From contig CBDDLL010000001.1 in the NCBI GenBank assembly GCA_965230625.1, positions 1,054,001 to 1,118,000 of the forward strand: a stretch of 64,000 nt of DNA, in the 5' to 3' direction. Each line of letters starts with the position of its first letter. Positions within the stretch are counted from its first letter, which is position 1. This DNA is from Saccharicrinis sp965230625. GTDB taxonomy: Bacteria; Bacteroidota; Bacteroidia; Bacteroidales; Marinilabiliaceae. The notes under the pieces are model-generated. The model was not told where the DNA came from. It did no database searches and saw only the letters and a program-made list of their open reading frames with translations. Position numbers and translations under genes: made by a program. Of this stretch, positions 33,769 to 44,023 are shown in pieces.

Positions 33769-35001
33769 ATGGTTCTTAATTACATTTGGATTGGATTTTT
33801 CTTAGTTGCCTTTATTGTAGCATTAGTAAGGTTAATATTTTTAGGGGATATGGAGGTGTTTCCTAATCTGGTTAATGCAACATATACTTTTGCGAAGGCA
33901 GGATTTGAAATTTCGTTAGGATTAACAGGAGTACTTTCATTGTGGCTTGGTTTAATGAAAATTGGGGAAAAAGGAGGTATGGTGAATGTAATATCTAAAT
34001 TAATAGCACCTTTCTTTAATCGTCTATTTCCATCATTACCTAAAGGACATCCAGCTTTTGGAACTATGATTATGAACCTTTCTGCTAACATGTTAGGTTT
34101 AGATAATGCTGCTACACCAATGGGTTTAAAGGCAATGGATCAACTTCAAAAAGAGAATAAGAAAAAGGACTCCGCTACAAATGCGCAAATCATGTTCTTG
34201 GTATTGAATACATCAGGTCTTACTTTAATTCCAATAAGTATTATGGTGTATCGCGCACAATATGGAGCAGCCAATCCAGCAGATATATTTTTACCCATTC
34301 TATTAGCAACTTTTTTTTCGACATTAGCTGGTCTTTTAACTGTTTCATATGTTCAAAAAATAAAACTATTAGATCCGGTTATCATTGCTTATCTAGGTGG
34401 GATGACATTGTTGGTGCTAGGAACAATATATGGAGTTTCACAATTAGATAAAGATCAAATTAAGATAGTTTCAAACGTTGGAAGCAATGTAATCTTGTTT
34501 TCGATTATGGTGTTATTTATTTGTATGGCTGTTTTTAAAAAGGTAAATGTTTACGAAGCTTTTGTTGAAGGCGCCAAGGAAGGATTTCAAATTGCCATTA
34601 AAATTATTCCTTTTTTAATAGCCATATTAGTTGCAGTGGGAGTGTTTAGAACAGTCGGAGCACTTGATTATTTAACTGATGGGATTAAGTGGATGGTTGC
34701 AGGATTAGGTATGAATACTAGCTTTGTAGACGCATTGCCAACTGCATTTATGAAGCCTTTAAGTGGAAGTGGGGCTCGAGGAATGATGATTGAAAGCTTT
34801 GAAACATTTGGTGTAGACTCTTTTGTAGCAAAAATAGCATCAACGGTACAAGGTGCTACGGATACAACTTTCTATATTATCGCAGTTTATTTTGGCTCTG
34901 TTGGAATTAAAAACACAAGGCATGCAATTGGATGTGGATTAATTGCAGATTTTGCTGGAATAATTGCATCTATTATTATTGGATATTTATTTTTTGCTTG
35001 A
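33769..35001 (+). CDS. Nucleoside recognition-domain membrane protein, SpmA-SpmB fusion
   Basis: The 410-residue protein has about ten transmembrane helices in two Gate-domain halves. The SpmA-like half contains LWLGLMKIGEKGGMV and LSANMLGLDNAATPMGLKAM. The SpmB-like half contains DALPTAFMKPLSGSGARGMM and GATDTTFYIIAVYFGSVG. In sporulating bacteria SpmA and SpmB are separate; fused forms are normal in Bacteroidota, which do not sporulate. The substrate is unknown, possibly a nucleoside or small solute. It stands downstream of the REP-like cluster and 35 bases before the next plus-strand frame. Confidence 0.9.
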   Translation: MVLNYIWIGFFLVAFIVALVRLIFLGDMEVFPNLVNATYTFAKAGFEISLGLTGVLSLWLGLMKIGEKGGMVNVISKLIAPFFNRLFPSLPKGHPAFGTMIMNLSANMLGLDNAATPMGLKAMDQLQKENKKKDSATNAQIMFLVLNTSGLTLIPISIMVYRAQYGAANPADIFLPILLATFFSTLAGLLTVSYVQKIKLLDPVIIAYLGGMTLLVLGTIYGVSQLDKDQIKIVSNVGSNVILFSIMVLFICMAVFKKVNVYEAFVEGAKEGFQIAIKIIPFLIAILVAVGVFRTVGALDYLTDGIKWMVAGLGMNTSFVDALPTAFMKPLSGSGARGMMIESFETFGVDSFVAKIASTVQGATDTTFYIIAVYFGSVGIKNTRHAIGCGLIADFAGIIASIIIGYLFFA

Positions 35002-35060
35002 ACAAACAACAATATTAAAATATCCTCGTAAAGATATTGTTGATACAGACAAAAGTTGTT

Positions 35061-36110
35061 ATGCATTCTATTGGAGACTTTCTTAAAATTATTTTTTGTA
35101 TTTTACTTTTTAATGTTTATTCGTTTTCTGTGAGTGGGCAAGATACTATAAGTGTTGATGATAAATTTTCGTCATTAAGTTTTAGTCTTGATTTTATGAG
35201 CGACAATAATGTAAATGGACGCTTTAGTATGTTTGGTAGTCAACCCAACCTAACAGGTTCAGCAAGTTATTATCACAAATGGGGATTTGATATATCTGCT
35301 ATGTATTCAAATGTTTGGAAGTCTGATGAATCTAATAGCAACGCAACACAAGAATTAGGATTATCTCTAGGATATAATTTGGATATGACCAAGTGGTTAA
35401 GCGCATCTGCTTCTTATAGTCATTTTTATTATAGTAGAAATTCAAATGCATTACGTTCGATATACAAATATTTAATCTCAACAGGAATATATAGCGAAGT
35501 AAAATGGTGGGTAACAGACGTAATGGTTGGTTATTACTCAGGCAGGGCAGAAGAGCTATATGTTGCTATGGAAACTGGAGTATCATTTGATTTTGATAAT
35601 GTTTTTAAAAAGGGAAACTCTTTATCTATCCAGCCAATGGTATCTGCTTATATGGGGGATATCAATTACTATAATATTGGAGCATACAGAAACTATCGTT
35701 TTTTATATAATGCAGCTACAGAGTTTCCTAATGCAACTGTTGATCAATATATAGGTGTTCAGCAGATAAGTATAAACTCCTTAAATAGGAATTTAAATTC
35801 TCTAGATCCAGACTCACCAGAGTATATAAAAGAGAGTGAAAGGATTAAAAATAGTATAAAAAGAAAAGAAAATAAGATAAATAGAGCTTCACGTTTGCCG
35901 GGCGATTTGGTAATGTCGGAACTATTTAAAGAAAGGGAATTCTTTGATTTCAATAATATTGGATTTACTATCCCGGTATATTATTATTGGGGTGACTTTA
36001 TGATTAATATAGGATTCTCAGCGTTCCGACCAGTAAATCAACCTTCTTATGTTGAGGAATCCTGGAGTGGTTATACCAATGTTGGAATAAGCTATTTTAT
36101 GAGCTGGTAG
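35061..36110 (+). CDS. Predicted outer-membrane beta-barrel protein, unknown
   Basis: The start is the ATG at 35061 (MHSIGDFLKIIF); an upstream in-frame TTG at 35037 is less likely. The 349-residue product has a signal peptide (about residues 1-28, ending VSGQD). Amphipathic aromatic beta-strands follow (for example YYHKWGFDISAMYSN, LGLSLGYNLDMTKWLSASASY) and the chain ends in the strand GYTNVGISYFMSW, as expected of an outer-membrane barrel. A short helical, charged insertion (about 245-275) would be a loop. No family is recognised. Its closeness to the SpmAB gene suggests co-transcription only. Confidence 0.7.
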   Translation: MHSIGDFLKIIFCILLFNVYSFSVSGQDTISVDDKFSSLSFSLDFMSDNNVNGRFSMFGSQPNLTGSASYYHKWGFDISAMYSNVWKSDESNSNATQELGLSLGYNLDMTKWLSASASYSHFYYSRNSNALRSIYKYLISTGIYSEVKWWVTDVMVGYYSGRAEELYVAMETGVSFDFDNVFKKGNSLSIQPMVSAYMGDINYYNIGAYRNYRFLYNAATEFPNATVDQYIGVQQISINSLNRNLNSLDPDSPEYIKESERIKNSIKRKENKINRASRLPGDLVMSELFKEREFFDFNNIGFTIPVYYYWGDFMINIGFSAFRPVNQPSYVEESWSGYTNVGISYFMSW

Positions 36111-36131
36111 TTTGAGTTTTCGGCATAAAAA

Positions 36132-36156
36132 ACGGCCGTCTATTTTAGACAGCCGT
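36132..36156 (-). terminator. Terminator of the transketolase gene (convergent junction)
   Basis: ACGGC and GTCTA pair with TAGAC and GCCGT, interrupted by one C-A mismatch, around a short loop. On the minus strand GTTTTTTATG follows, so termination mainly serves the transketolase gene; it may also stop the plus-strand gene. Confidence 0.85.
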
Positions 36157-36182
36157 AATTATATAGTATTTAAATGTTAATT

Positions 36183-38228
36183 TTATATTGACACACCTAC
36201 TGTTGATTGCATCATTTCAACTACTTTGTTGAATACATTTTCACCAGTAAATCCGAATTTTTCATCCAATACTGTGTAAGGAGCAGAATAACCAAAATGA
36301 TCTAATCCCCAAACAGAACCATTAGATCCTACTAAACCTTCTAAAGTTACAGGTAATCCGGCAGTTAAACCAAAACGTGGTACATCAACTGGTAAAACTT
36401 CATCCTGATATGCTTTATCTTGATTACGGAATAAACCTTCGGAGATAACAGATACAATTTGAACTTTTAATCCTTTTTCAGCTTTTAATTTTTCAGCTCC
36501 GGAAACTAAAGTTGATACTTCAGATCCACTAGCTAAAAGAACAATATCAGGCTTACCTGCATCTTTTTCTACAATGTAAGCTCCTTTTTGTGCTTTTTGT
36601 GCTTGCTCGTAGCTACTTCCTGGTAGATTAGTAATATTTTGGCGAGAAAGAATTAAAGCAGAAGGTGAATTTGTATTATTTAATGCCATTTCCCATCCTA
36701 CAGTAGTTTCATTAGAATCTGCAGGTCTAAGCACAAGCATAGAGTTTTTGCCATGATGGTTTTTTAATTTCTCCATCAAACGGATTTGAGCTTCTTGCTC
36801 AATCGGTTGGTGTGTAGGTCCATCTTCTCCTACACGGAACGCGTCATGCGTCCATACATATTTTACAGGTAACTGTTGCAATGCTGCAATACGAACAGCA
36901 GGTTTCATGTAATCTGAGAATACAAAGAACGTACCCACAACAGGAATAACACCACCATGCAATGCCATTCCGTTAGCGATGGCAGCCATTGTTAGTTCAG
37001 CAACTCCTGATTGTAAAAATTGTCCTGAGAAATCACCTTTTTTAAATGATTTTGTTTTTTTAAGGAAACCGTCTGTTTTATCTGAGTTAGCTAAGTCAGC
37101 AGAAGAAACAATCATATTTTCTACCTGCTCAGCGAAAGTTGCAAGAACAGTTGCTGAAGCAGCACGGGTAGCAGTTCCTGGCTTTTGTTCAATAGCACTA
37201 AAATCAAGATCAGGCGCTTCGTCAGAAAAGAATTTAGCAAACTTAGCAGCTAATTCAGGATTTTCTTTCTCCCACTTTGCTTGTTCTGCCTTTTTTGCAG
37301 CTACATATTCCGCTTTTTTAGTATTTGCACTTGCGTAATATTCTGCTACATCATCAAATATAATAAATGGATTATCAGTATTTCCACCTAAATTTTTAAC
37401 AGTGCTGTCAAAACAAGCACCAGCTTTAGATAATGGTTGGCCATGTGTAGAAACCATTTTTTCGAAAGAAGAACCATCTGCTCCTACAGCACCTTTACCC
37501 ATTATAGTTTTTCCAATAATTAAGAAAGGTTTTTCCGTTTCGGCTTGAGCTGCATTTAAAGCTTTACGAATTTCTTCTGCATTGTTTCCATCAATTGTCA
37601 TTACAGACCAACCCCAAGCTTCGTATTTTTTTGCAGTATCTTCAGTTGTAACCTCATCAGTTGTAGTAGAAAGCTGTATGTCGTTTGAATCGTAGAACAT
37701 AACTAAATTGTTCAATCCTAGATATCCAGCAATACGACCAGCTCCTTGAGAAATTTCTTCTTGAATACCTCCGTCAGAAATAAATGTATAGATGTTATGC
37801 GACATCCATTCTCCAAAACGTTCAGTTAAGAACTTTTCTGCAATAGCTGCTCCAACAGCCATTGTATGACCTTGACCTAGTGGTCCGGAGGTGTTTTCAA
37901 CCCCTTTTTCAAAATCTACTTCCGGGTGACCAGGAGTTGGACTTCCCCATTGACGGAAGTTTGAAAGTTCTTCCATACTATATGCTCCAGTTAATGCTAA
38001 TTGAGCATAAAGCATTGGAGACATGTGTCCGGGATCAAGAAAAAAACGATCTCTGTTTACCCAATTCCTATCATTAGGATCATAGTTAAGGTACTCAGAA
38101 AATAAAATGTTAATAAAATCGGCACCACCCATTGCGCCTCCAGGATGTCCTGATTTTGCTTTTTCTACCACTGCAGCCGAAAGAATTCTAATATTATCTG
38201 CTGCTCTGTTAACTGTTAAGTCACTCAT
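36183..38228 (-). CDS. tkt: Transketolase
   Basis: The 681-residue protein is full length. It has the N-terminal thiamine-diphosphate domain (AKSGHPGGAMGGADF, LGQGHTMAVGAAIAEKF, FISDGGIQEEISQGAG), the pyrimidine-binding domain (VFSDYMKPAVRIAALQ, VWTHDAFRVGEDGPTHQPIE) and a C-terminal domain. It moves two-carbon ketol units in the non-oxidative pentose phosphate pathway, using thiamine diphosphate and Mg2+. It is a single gene with a -7 box about 75 bases upstream and a terminator downstream. Secure. Confidence 0.97.
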   Translation of the reverse strand: MSDLTVNRAADNIRILSAAVVEKAKSGHPGGAMGGADFINILFSEYLNYDPNDRNWVNRDRFFLDPGHMSPMLYAQLALTGAYSMEELSNFRQWGSPTPGHPEVDFEKGVENTSGPLGQGHTMAVGAAIAEKFLTERFGEWMSHNIYTFISDGGIQEEISQGAGRIAGYLGLNNLVMFYDSNDIQLSTTTDEVTTEDTAKKYEAWGWSVMTIDGNNAEEIRKALNAAQAETEKPFLIIGKTIMGKGAVGADGSSFEKMVSTHGQPLSKAGACFDSTVKNLGGNTDNPFIIFDDVAEYYASANTKKAEYVAAKKAEQAKWEKENPELAAKFAKFFSDEAPDLDFSAIEQKPGTATRAASATVLATFAEQVENMIVSSADLANSDKTDGFLKKTKSFKKGDFSGQFLQSGVAELTMAAIANGMALHGGVIPVVGTFFVFSDYMKPAVRIAALQQLPVKYVWTHDAFRVGEDGPTHQPIEQEAQIRLMEKLKNHHGKNSMLVLRPADSNETTVGWEMALNNTNSPSALILSRQNITNLPGSSYEQAQKAQKGAYIVEKDAGKPDIVLLASGSEVSTLVSGAEKLKAEKGLKVQIVSVISEGLFRNQDKAYQDEVLPVDVPRFGLTAGLPVTLEGLVGSNGSVWGLDHFGYSAPYTVLDEKFGFTGENVFNKVVEMMQSTVGVSI

Positions 38229-38302
38229 TTCTAATAATAAATTACGGGATTAAACTTTCCTTTATGGCTTCTTACCCCTATGATCCTTAATGGAAATCGC
38301 AA

Positions 38303-38310
38303 CAAAGGTA
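38303..38310 (-). promoter_or_regulatory. -7 box for transketolase
   Basis: On the minus strand TACCTTTG fits TAnnTTTG perfectly, 75 bases before the ATG at 38228. No TTTG at the ideal -33 spacing. Confidence 0.55.
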
Positions 38311-38439
38311 ATTCTTTTTTGCAATTGTAAGCATTTTAAAGGCCTATGTTATAGTTAAGAATTTGCAAAGAATATATTTAATCAAGTTTGATAATTAGTT
38401 TATGTAGAATTAAGAATAATTTAAGTAAATAAAATACTT

Positions 38440-38447
38440 TAAATTTG
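38440..38447 (+). promoter_or_regulatory. -7 box for the small outer-membrane protein gene
   Basis: TAAATTTG fits TAnnTTTG. Transcription would start near 38454, 46 bases before the ATG at 38500. There is no clear -33 partner. Confidence 0.55.
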
Positions 38448-38499
38448 GTAGGTCATTAATAGAGAGCTATTTTAGCGCGAAATTTAATCCAAATAAAAA

Positions 38500-39048
38500 A
38501 TGAAGAAATTATTATTATTTGTAGTTATTGTATTTACATGTGCAGTTTCAAATGCCCAGGTTTTTGGAACAGCAGGAACTTTATCAAAAGGTAAGTTTAA
38601 CTTTGGAGTACTTCCTACTATTTTAGATGCTAATGGTAATAACGATTTTGTAATGTTTATGCAAGGTGGTTACGGATTAAGATCTGGAATTGATTTAGGT
38701 TTAAAACTAGGTGTTTTTGGAGAAGAGACTTATTTTGGAGGTGATGTTGAGTTTGTTTTAATGAAAAACCTTTCTTTAGCTGGAGGATTTCATACATATG
38801 GTGATTTTGGACTTGATGTTACCGGATTATATACATTTCCATTAACAAATTCGGCTCGTCTTTCTACAGGTCTGGATATGGATATGGTTTTTGCAGATTC
38901 TCAAACTTTAGTTCCTTTTTGGATACCTATTAATATCGAAGTAGATATTAAGAAAAACGTAGTATTTATTTTTGAAGCAGAAATTGATACTAAATTATTT
39001 GATGAGAGTTACAACTTGATTGCAGGTGGAGTACAGTTCTATTTCTAA
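38500..39048 (+). CDS. Small predicted outer-membrane beta-barrel protein, unknown
   Basis: The 182-residue protein has a signal peptide (about residues 1-19, cleaved after SNAQ). Short alternating strands follow (FNFGVLPTILDANG, LGLKLGVFGEETYFGG, LSLAGGFHTYGDFG) and the chain ends in an aromatic strand IAGGVQFYF. This is typical of an eight-stranded outer-membrane barrel of the OmpA/OmpW size class, though neither family motif is present. Single gene with its own -7 box and terminator. The function is unknown. Confidence 0.7.
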   Translation: MKKLLLFVVIVFTCAVSNAQVFGTAGTLSKGKFNFGVLPTILDANGNNDFVMFMQGGYGLRSGIDLGLKLGVFGEETYFGGDVEFVLMKNLSLAGGFHTYGDFGLDVTGLYTFPLTNSARLSTGLDMDMVFADSQTLVPFWIPINIEVDIKKNVVFIFEAEIDTKLFDESYNLIAGGVQFYF

Positions 39049-39071
39049 ATTAATTAGAAATCAAAATATAT

Positions 39072-39102
39072 ATGCCTCGCATTTTTTGCGGGGTATTTTT
39101 TT
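39072..39102 (+). terminator. Terminator downstream of the small barrel gene
   Basis: ATGCCTCGCA (39072-39081) pairs with TGCGGGGTAT (39087-39096), with two G-T pairs, and is followed by TTTTTT. It lies between convergent genes. Confidence 0.85.
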
Positions 39103-39110
39103 GTCTAAAA

Positions 39111-42100
39111 TTACCATCCCGAAAGAATATTAATACCAAAATTGGCTTTATGCACTTTGCCTTGATGAATTGGGAAAGCATAATATGGTTCAATGATAAA
39201 AGTTCCCATTAAATTTATGCGCAGTGCGGTTCCGGTACTCATAACCGGAATTCTTGAACTCTCATTTTTAGTTGTTAGACTCCAAACGGGCTCAGCATCA
39301 TTATCCCAAGCTAATCCAGCATCATAAAATATGGCTAATTCTGAAAATAAGAAGTTAGAGCGAAACCAGCCATAATTTCTGGGCCCTGAAAATGGTATGC
39401 GCATTTCAAAATTAGAAACAGCAACCTTTGATCCAATTAATTGGTTGGATGAAATTTTGCCTTCTTTTTCACTTCCATAAAAATCACCAGCTTCATACCC
39501 TCTAACATACCAAGGATATCCTATGTAAATTCCAAGTAACCTATTACTATCACTTTCTTTACCGTATCTGCCATAATGATAAAGCCTTACAGCAAAGGTA
39601 TATGGTTTCGCTCTAAAGTATTTTCTAAAGTCGAGTAAAAAAGTGTTCATGTTAACACCATATATATACCTTTCGTATCCAAACCTAATACGTTTTCCTT
39701 CTATTGGAGAAGCTAATCCAAACTTTGAGTTATCAATAACATATGCTAAATCAAAAATGCCAACTGTAAATGGAGATGGGGAATCAACTAGTTGTCTTTT
39801 TTGCGAAGTTGTTGAGTAAAATGAGTTAGGATTATTTATACGTTCTGTGCGATAACTATAATGTGCAGCAGATACTCCAGCTTCAATTCTATGGGCTTTA
39901 TTTAAAGGGTAATAACTAAATAGACTAAGCTTATCTACAAAAGTACGCTGAAACATATAAACCAGTTCATCATTTCCATTTGTTTCATTTGTTTCGCTTC
40001 TATAATATCCTGTTCTATATGGTATATGAGATACACTTGCACCAAGTTTTAAAGGTCGTTTTTGATTGACATATGCTACTTGGCCACCAAAATCATATAT
40101 CTCTCCATTCACACTAACTCCAGTATAAAGCATATGTTCGCTTAGAATATCACTAAACCGTGCTTCAATACTGCCAGCCATGCCTGATCCATACCTACCC
40201 GCCATTACTCCTACAGAAGTGTTACCTATATAATCTAATTTAAACTTAGCTTTAATAGGTTCTGAGTAAAAGCTGTCAGGTTCTGATGATAAGTTTATTT
40301 TATTGGCTAAAAGATTGGCATCAACTTCTGATGGAAATTTAGAGTAAGGCATTAACCTTGAAGCATAGTAATTGGTTGAATTTTTATCAACTTCAACACC
40401 TGTTTTCTCAATTTGCGTAATGTTGGCTTTAAGAATAGAAAATTTTCCTTCCCAAAGCATATTATAATAAAGGTGTTTGCCTGCTATTTGCAAAGCAGGA
40501 GAGAGGTTGGTCATACCTGTTATACCTGTTGGATAATGAGTTAATTGATTAATAATACCTGTTTTTTCATCAAGAACATATAAATTTCTTGTGCCATCTC
40601 TGTCCGATAAAAAATATATTTTTGTATAATCAGCACCTACAACCGGGTTTAAGTTTTTCGCTCCATCAAAAGTTGTAAATACCTTTTTCTCTTTTGATTT
40701 AATATGAATTGAGGCCAGGTTGTAGTAATTACCAAAAAATCTTAATTGTGAAGGGGATGCAATATCTGTTACAAAGAATATTCTTTCTCCGTCTTTACTC
40801 CAGGAAGGTTGTATATTACAACTAACATCATTTGTAATATTATCCAATGAATTTGATTCTAAATGATAAAGGTATAAGTCCGAAATACCATTTTTTAAAC
40901 CTGTAAAGACTAAAGATTCTCCATTAGGTGACCAAGAAGGAAATCCAATACCATCCACTTCATTAAAAGTTAAAGTATTAGAGATTTGTCCTGATTCTGT
41001 ATCAAATATGATTAGTGAGCTCTTACCTTTGGAATAAGCAACATATGCAAAATGTTGGTTGTCGTTTGACCAGGTTCCATTTGTTTCTAAAAAGCTAATA
41101 GCATCAATATCATCGCTATATGTAGAAGAGTATATTTTTTTTATTACATCACCAGTCTCGGTATCTGCCATAAATAAATCCAGACTAAATAAATCTCTTT
41201 CTGATAAGAAAATCATTTTTTTACCATCAGGACTTACCGAAGGTGATAAGTTGTATCTTCCACTATTTTTGTGTGATATAAGTCGTTCACCATGAACAGA
41301 AAAAGTAGAATCATTTATATTTTTAAGTAAATGCTGTTTAAGTTCATTTTTCCACAATACAGATAATGAGTCCATTGATAACATTAATACATCCGAAATG
41401 GCATCTTCTACACCTTTGTTCGCAGTTTCTAACATTAGATGCCTGATATACTGTTCTCCATATGTGTGGGCAATGTAACTCCAAAAAGCCTGACCATAAC
41501 GATATGGTGAATAGCTATAGTTTACAGTCATTTTCTTTAAAGTAGGAAACTTATTATGAATTAGAGCATCTCGCATCCACAATGCAGTATGACTATCGGT
41601 ATTACCAATGGAAAGATATTCTGCCATACCTTCAATCATCCATAGCGGTATGTTTTGGATAGATGACAGACCTAATTTTGTCTTATTTTGAATGATATGA
41701 TATTGAAATGCATGTACCATTTCGTGTCCCAAAACATGATTGGTTTCCTGGGCAGAAAAATTTACAGGCATTACTACACGTCTTTTTATACCTTCTGTAA
41801 CTCCTCCTGTACCAACACTGATATTTCCACTGATTGCTGTAGTCTGCTGGAAGTCTGCATGATTACTATAAATAAGAAGAGGATTACGAATTTTAAATGT
41901 GTCTAATAGGATTTGTTGGTGATATAAATACCACTTTTCACTTTGATTGGCAAGAGCTTTTACTAAGCTGTCTGATTTAAAATAATGGTAAATTTCGAAG
42001 TGCGGGGTTTTATATAGCTCAAAATTAAACTGTTTGTATTGAGGTTTGTTCTGTCCGAAATATTGTGCAGAAATAGGTAGGATGCTCAAAACTAAGAGTA

Positions 42101-42137
42101 CCGAACCAATTATATATTTAATCCAACGCCGATTCAT
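39111..42137 (-). CDS. Secreted metallopeptidase, beta-propeller and outer-membrane barrel fusion
   Basis: The 1008-residue protein (ATG at 42137, MNRRWIKYI) has a signal peptide ending near LPISAQ. A gluzincin-type peptidase domain follows (about residues 25-265) with the zinc motif GHEMVHAFQYH and the downstream WMIEGMAEYLS glutamate. PD40/TolB-like beta-propeller repeats cover about 285-570 (SPSVSPDGKKMIFLSERD, FPSWSPNGESLVF, QPSWSKDGERIFFVTD). The C-terminal 350 residues resemble a surface-antigen (BamA/TamA-like) barrel, ending FGINILSGW. It is likely anchored in the outer membrane with the peptidase outside. Single gene. Confidence 0.85.
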   Translation of the reverse strand: MNRRWIKYIIGSVLLVLSILPISAQYFGQNKPQYKQFNFELYKTPHFEIYHYFKSDSLVKALANQSEKWYLYHQQILLDTFKIRNPLLIYSNHADFQQTTAISGNISVGTGGVTEGIKRRVVMPVNFSAQETNHVLGHEMVHAFQYHIIQNKTKLGLSSIQNIPLWMIEGMAEYLSIGNTDSHTALWMRDALIHNKFPTLKKMTVNYSYSPYRYGQAFWSYIAHTYGEQYIRHLMLETANKGVEDAISDVLMLSMDSLSVLWKNELKQHLLKNINDSTFSVHGERLISHKNSGRYNLSPSVSPDGKKMIFLSERDLFSLDLFMADTETGDVIKKIYSSTYSDDIDAISFLETNGTWSNDNQHFAYVAYSKGKSSLIIFDTESGQISNTLTFNEVDGIGFPSWSPNGESLVFTGLKNGISDLYLYHLESNSLDNITNDVSCNIQPSWSKDGERIFFVTDIASPSQLRFFGNYYNLASIHIKSKEKKVFTTFDGAKNLNPVVGADYTKIYFLSDRDGTRNLYVLDEKTGIINQLTHYPTGITGMTNLSPALQIAGKHLYYNMLWEGKFSILKANITQIEKTGVEVDKNSTNYYASRLMPYSKFPSEVDANLLANKINLSSEPDSFYSEPIKAKFKLDYIGNTSVGVMAGRYGSGMAGSIEARFSDILSEHMLYTGVSVNGEIYDFGGQVAYVNQKRPLKLGASVSHIPYRTGYYRSETNETNGNDELVYMFQRTFVDKLSLFSYYPLNKAHRIEAGVSAAHYSYRTERINNPNSFYSTTSQKRQLVDSPSPFTVGIFDLAYVIDNSKFGLASPIEGKRIRFGYERYIYGVNMNTFLLDFRKYFRAKPYTFAVRLYHYGRYGKESDSNRLLGIYIGYPWYVRGYEAGDFYGSEKEGKISSNQLIGSKVAVSNFEMRIPFSGPRNYGWFRSNFLFSELAIFYDAGLAWDNDAEPVWSLTTKNESSRIPVMSTGTALRINLMGTFIIEPYYAFPIHQGKVHKANFGINILSGW

Positions 42138-42261
42138 TTTGTCCTCCACTTGCATAGGTTAAGATACAAATGGATTAGTTTATACGCAATAGTTTAAGAT
42201 AGGTTTGTTATTGTAGCAATTAGTACATAAACGTATTAATGTTTATAAGATTTATAAAGAA

Positions 42262-42283
42262 AACTAAGGCTTAAGCCTTAGTT
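42262..42283 (-). terminator. Perfect 22-bp palindrome overlapping the stop of the CARDB/T9SS gene
   Basis: AACTAAGGCTT is followed directly by its inverted copy AAGCCTTAGTT. The stop codon (42278-42280) of the gene that ends here lies inside one arm. On the minus strand TTTCTTTATAAA follows, so it should act as a terminator. Confidence 0.8.
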
Positions 42284-43774
42284 CTTTAAAAATTTGTATG
42301 TTTTTGATATTGATGAACTTTTGTTGAAACATTTTAATATGTAAATACCTTTTTCAAGTGAAGAAATATCAATTTTTATTTGGGTTGAATTATGTTTATA
42401 TGTTTGTAATCTTTGACCCGATATATTGTATATCTCAGATACATCAATTATTTTATCACAACTGACAAACAAATTATTATTATTTAAATGGAAATCAGCT
42501 TTTATATCATTCCCTATAATATTAGTTGGAGTTGATAAGTAGCTGTATTCTAAATCGTCATAAAATAAGCTTGCCGCAGGCATTTCTCCTGTACAGGTAA
42601 CAGAGAAATTAATTTTAGTTACATTTTCCCATTCAAGTTTCAAGTACTTGTAGTCCATATGGTCCATTAAATCAATTTGCAGCGTATATTTAGTATTACC
42701 TAAATCATCGTACCCATTAATATAAGCTGATTCAACCTCATATGAATCGGTAATTTGAACCCAAATGCCATAAACATTAAATTCATCGGTTGTACTTAAA
42801 AAAGAGCCTTCTCCACAGGAACTCATAACATGACCTGAACCTGAATGCGGGTTATATTGTCTTATGTCGTCAGAACCATTAGTTAGCTTCCAGTTTAAAC
42901 CATCTTCTTTCCAGGTTTCTGTGCCAAAATCTTCATCAAAGTTTAATATATTATTGGTTTCCTGAGGAAGAACAGTGATTTTTTCAAGTAAGATTGTATT
43001 GTTTGATAAATCACTATCAACAAATTCAATTTCTTGTCCTGATTCTAATATCTTGATAAATAGATAATATTCTCCAGCATCAAACGATGATGTTATTTCT
43101 AGCTCATCTACATAAGGGTTAGCCAATGATTTCCAGTCAAAACTAGCATAGTTTAAATGACCTATTCTTCTATCTTCTTCATCAAGAATATCATCATTTG
43201 ATAGGTAGTATTCGTACAAAACACTCTTTATCATGTTCTTGCCAATATTGATAAAATCTGCATAACAGTTTAAAACGTCACCTTGTTTAAGTTCGTTTTT
43301 AGGTAAATTATAGCTGTCAAGAGCAATATCTACTTCAGCATTTTCAATTGAGATTGAACCTACCCAAATATTATTATTTTCATTTGTTTCACTTAGTTCA
43401 TCTTTATAATCAACTTCTATAATAATGAACTTGTATGAATTATCAGCATTAATTCCGAACTGATTAGCACCTCCAATTAACTCGCCAGTTTCAGTCCCAT
43501 TAGCATTTATTTCACTAAAACTAATAAAACCTGCATAAACATCATCTTCGCTCAGAGTATTATCTTTAGATAAATGTAACTGACATGTTGTGTTTTGTGA
43601 GATTAACTCATCTCCTAAATTTTCTAATGTTAGAGAAAGAGTTAACTTTTGGAATTGTATCTGGTTGTTTTCATAAGTTACATTAGTAACTGTTAAGTCA
43701 ACACCGGCTTTTGTTACGTTACAATAGAATAAAACCAATACTATTGGTAAAAGCTTGGATAGAATTTGATTCAT
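42278..43774 (-). CDS. Secreted CARDB-domain protein with type IX secretion sorting tail
   Basis: The 498-residue product starts at the ATG 43772-43774 (MNQILSKLL); the frame is open for 21 residues upstream without homology. It has a signal peptide (to about NVTKAG) and two CARDB-like Ig domains (about 25-135 and 140-265), for example LTLSLENLGDELISQNTT and ETNENNNIW. An uncharacterised middle domain with a carbohydrate-binding look follows (about 275-410). The C-terminal T9SS type A tail is at about 425-498 (IYNISGQRLQTYK, ISSLEKGIYILKC). It is exported by the Por system and attached to or released from the surface. The substrate is unknown. Confidence 0.85.
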   Translation of the reverse strand: MNQILSKLLPIVLVLFYCNVTKAGVDLTVTNVTYENNQIQFQKLTLSLTLENLGDELISQNTTCQLHLSKDNTLSEDDVYAGFISFSEINANGTETGELIGGANQFGINADNSYKFIIIEVDYKDELSETNENNNIWVGSISIENAEVDIALDSYNLPKNELKQGDVLNCYADFINIGKNMIKSVLYEYYLSNDDILDEEDRRIGHLNYASFDWKSLANPYVDELEITSSFDAGEYYLFIKILESGQEIEFVDSDLSNNTILLEKITVLPQETNNILNFDEDFGTETWKEDGLNWKLTNGSDDIRQYNPHSGSGHVMSSCGEGSFLSTTDEFNVYGIWVQITDSYEVESAYINGYDDLGNTKYTLQIDLMDHMDYKYLKLEWENVTKINFSVTCTGEMPAASLFYDDLEYSYLSTPTNIIGNDIKADFHLNNNNLFVSCDKIIDVSEIYNISGQRLQTYKHNSTQIKIDISSLEKGIYILKCFNKSSSISKTYKFLKN

Positions 43775-44023
43775 TTTATTAATTATTAATAAGTTAGTAA
43801 TATCTGGCTTTAATAATAGTATAGTTTCCAGAAGCAACAGTTACGAAGATGTAATTAGAAAGTTTCTTGAATTAAGAAAATTTAAGAAGAAATTGTTTTT
43901 AAGAAGGGTTTGGTGATAATAAAATAACTTATGAAGTTAGATTGAGTATTCTGATTTATAAAAATGTTAGGATTATTATTGTTATTACTTAACACAATAC
44001 ACTCAAGATAAAGTGCCTATTAT

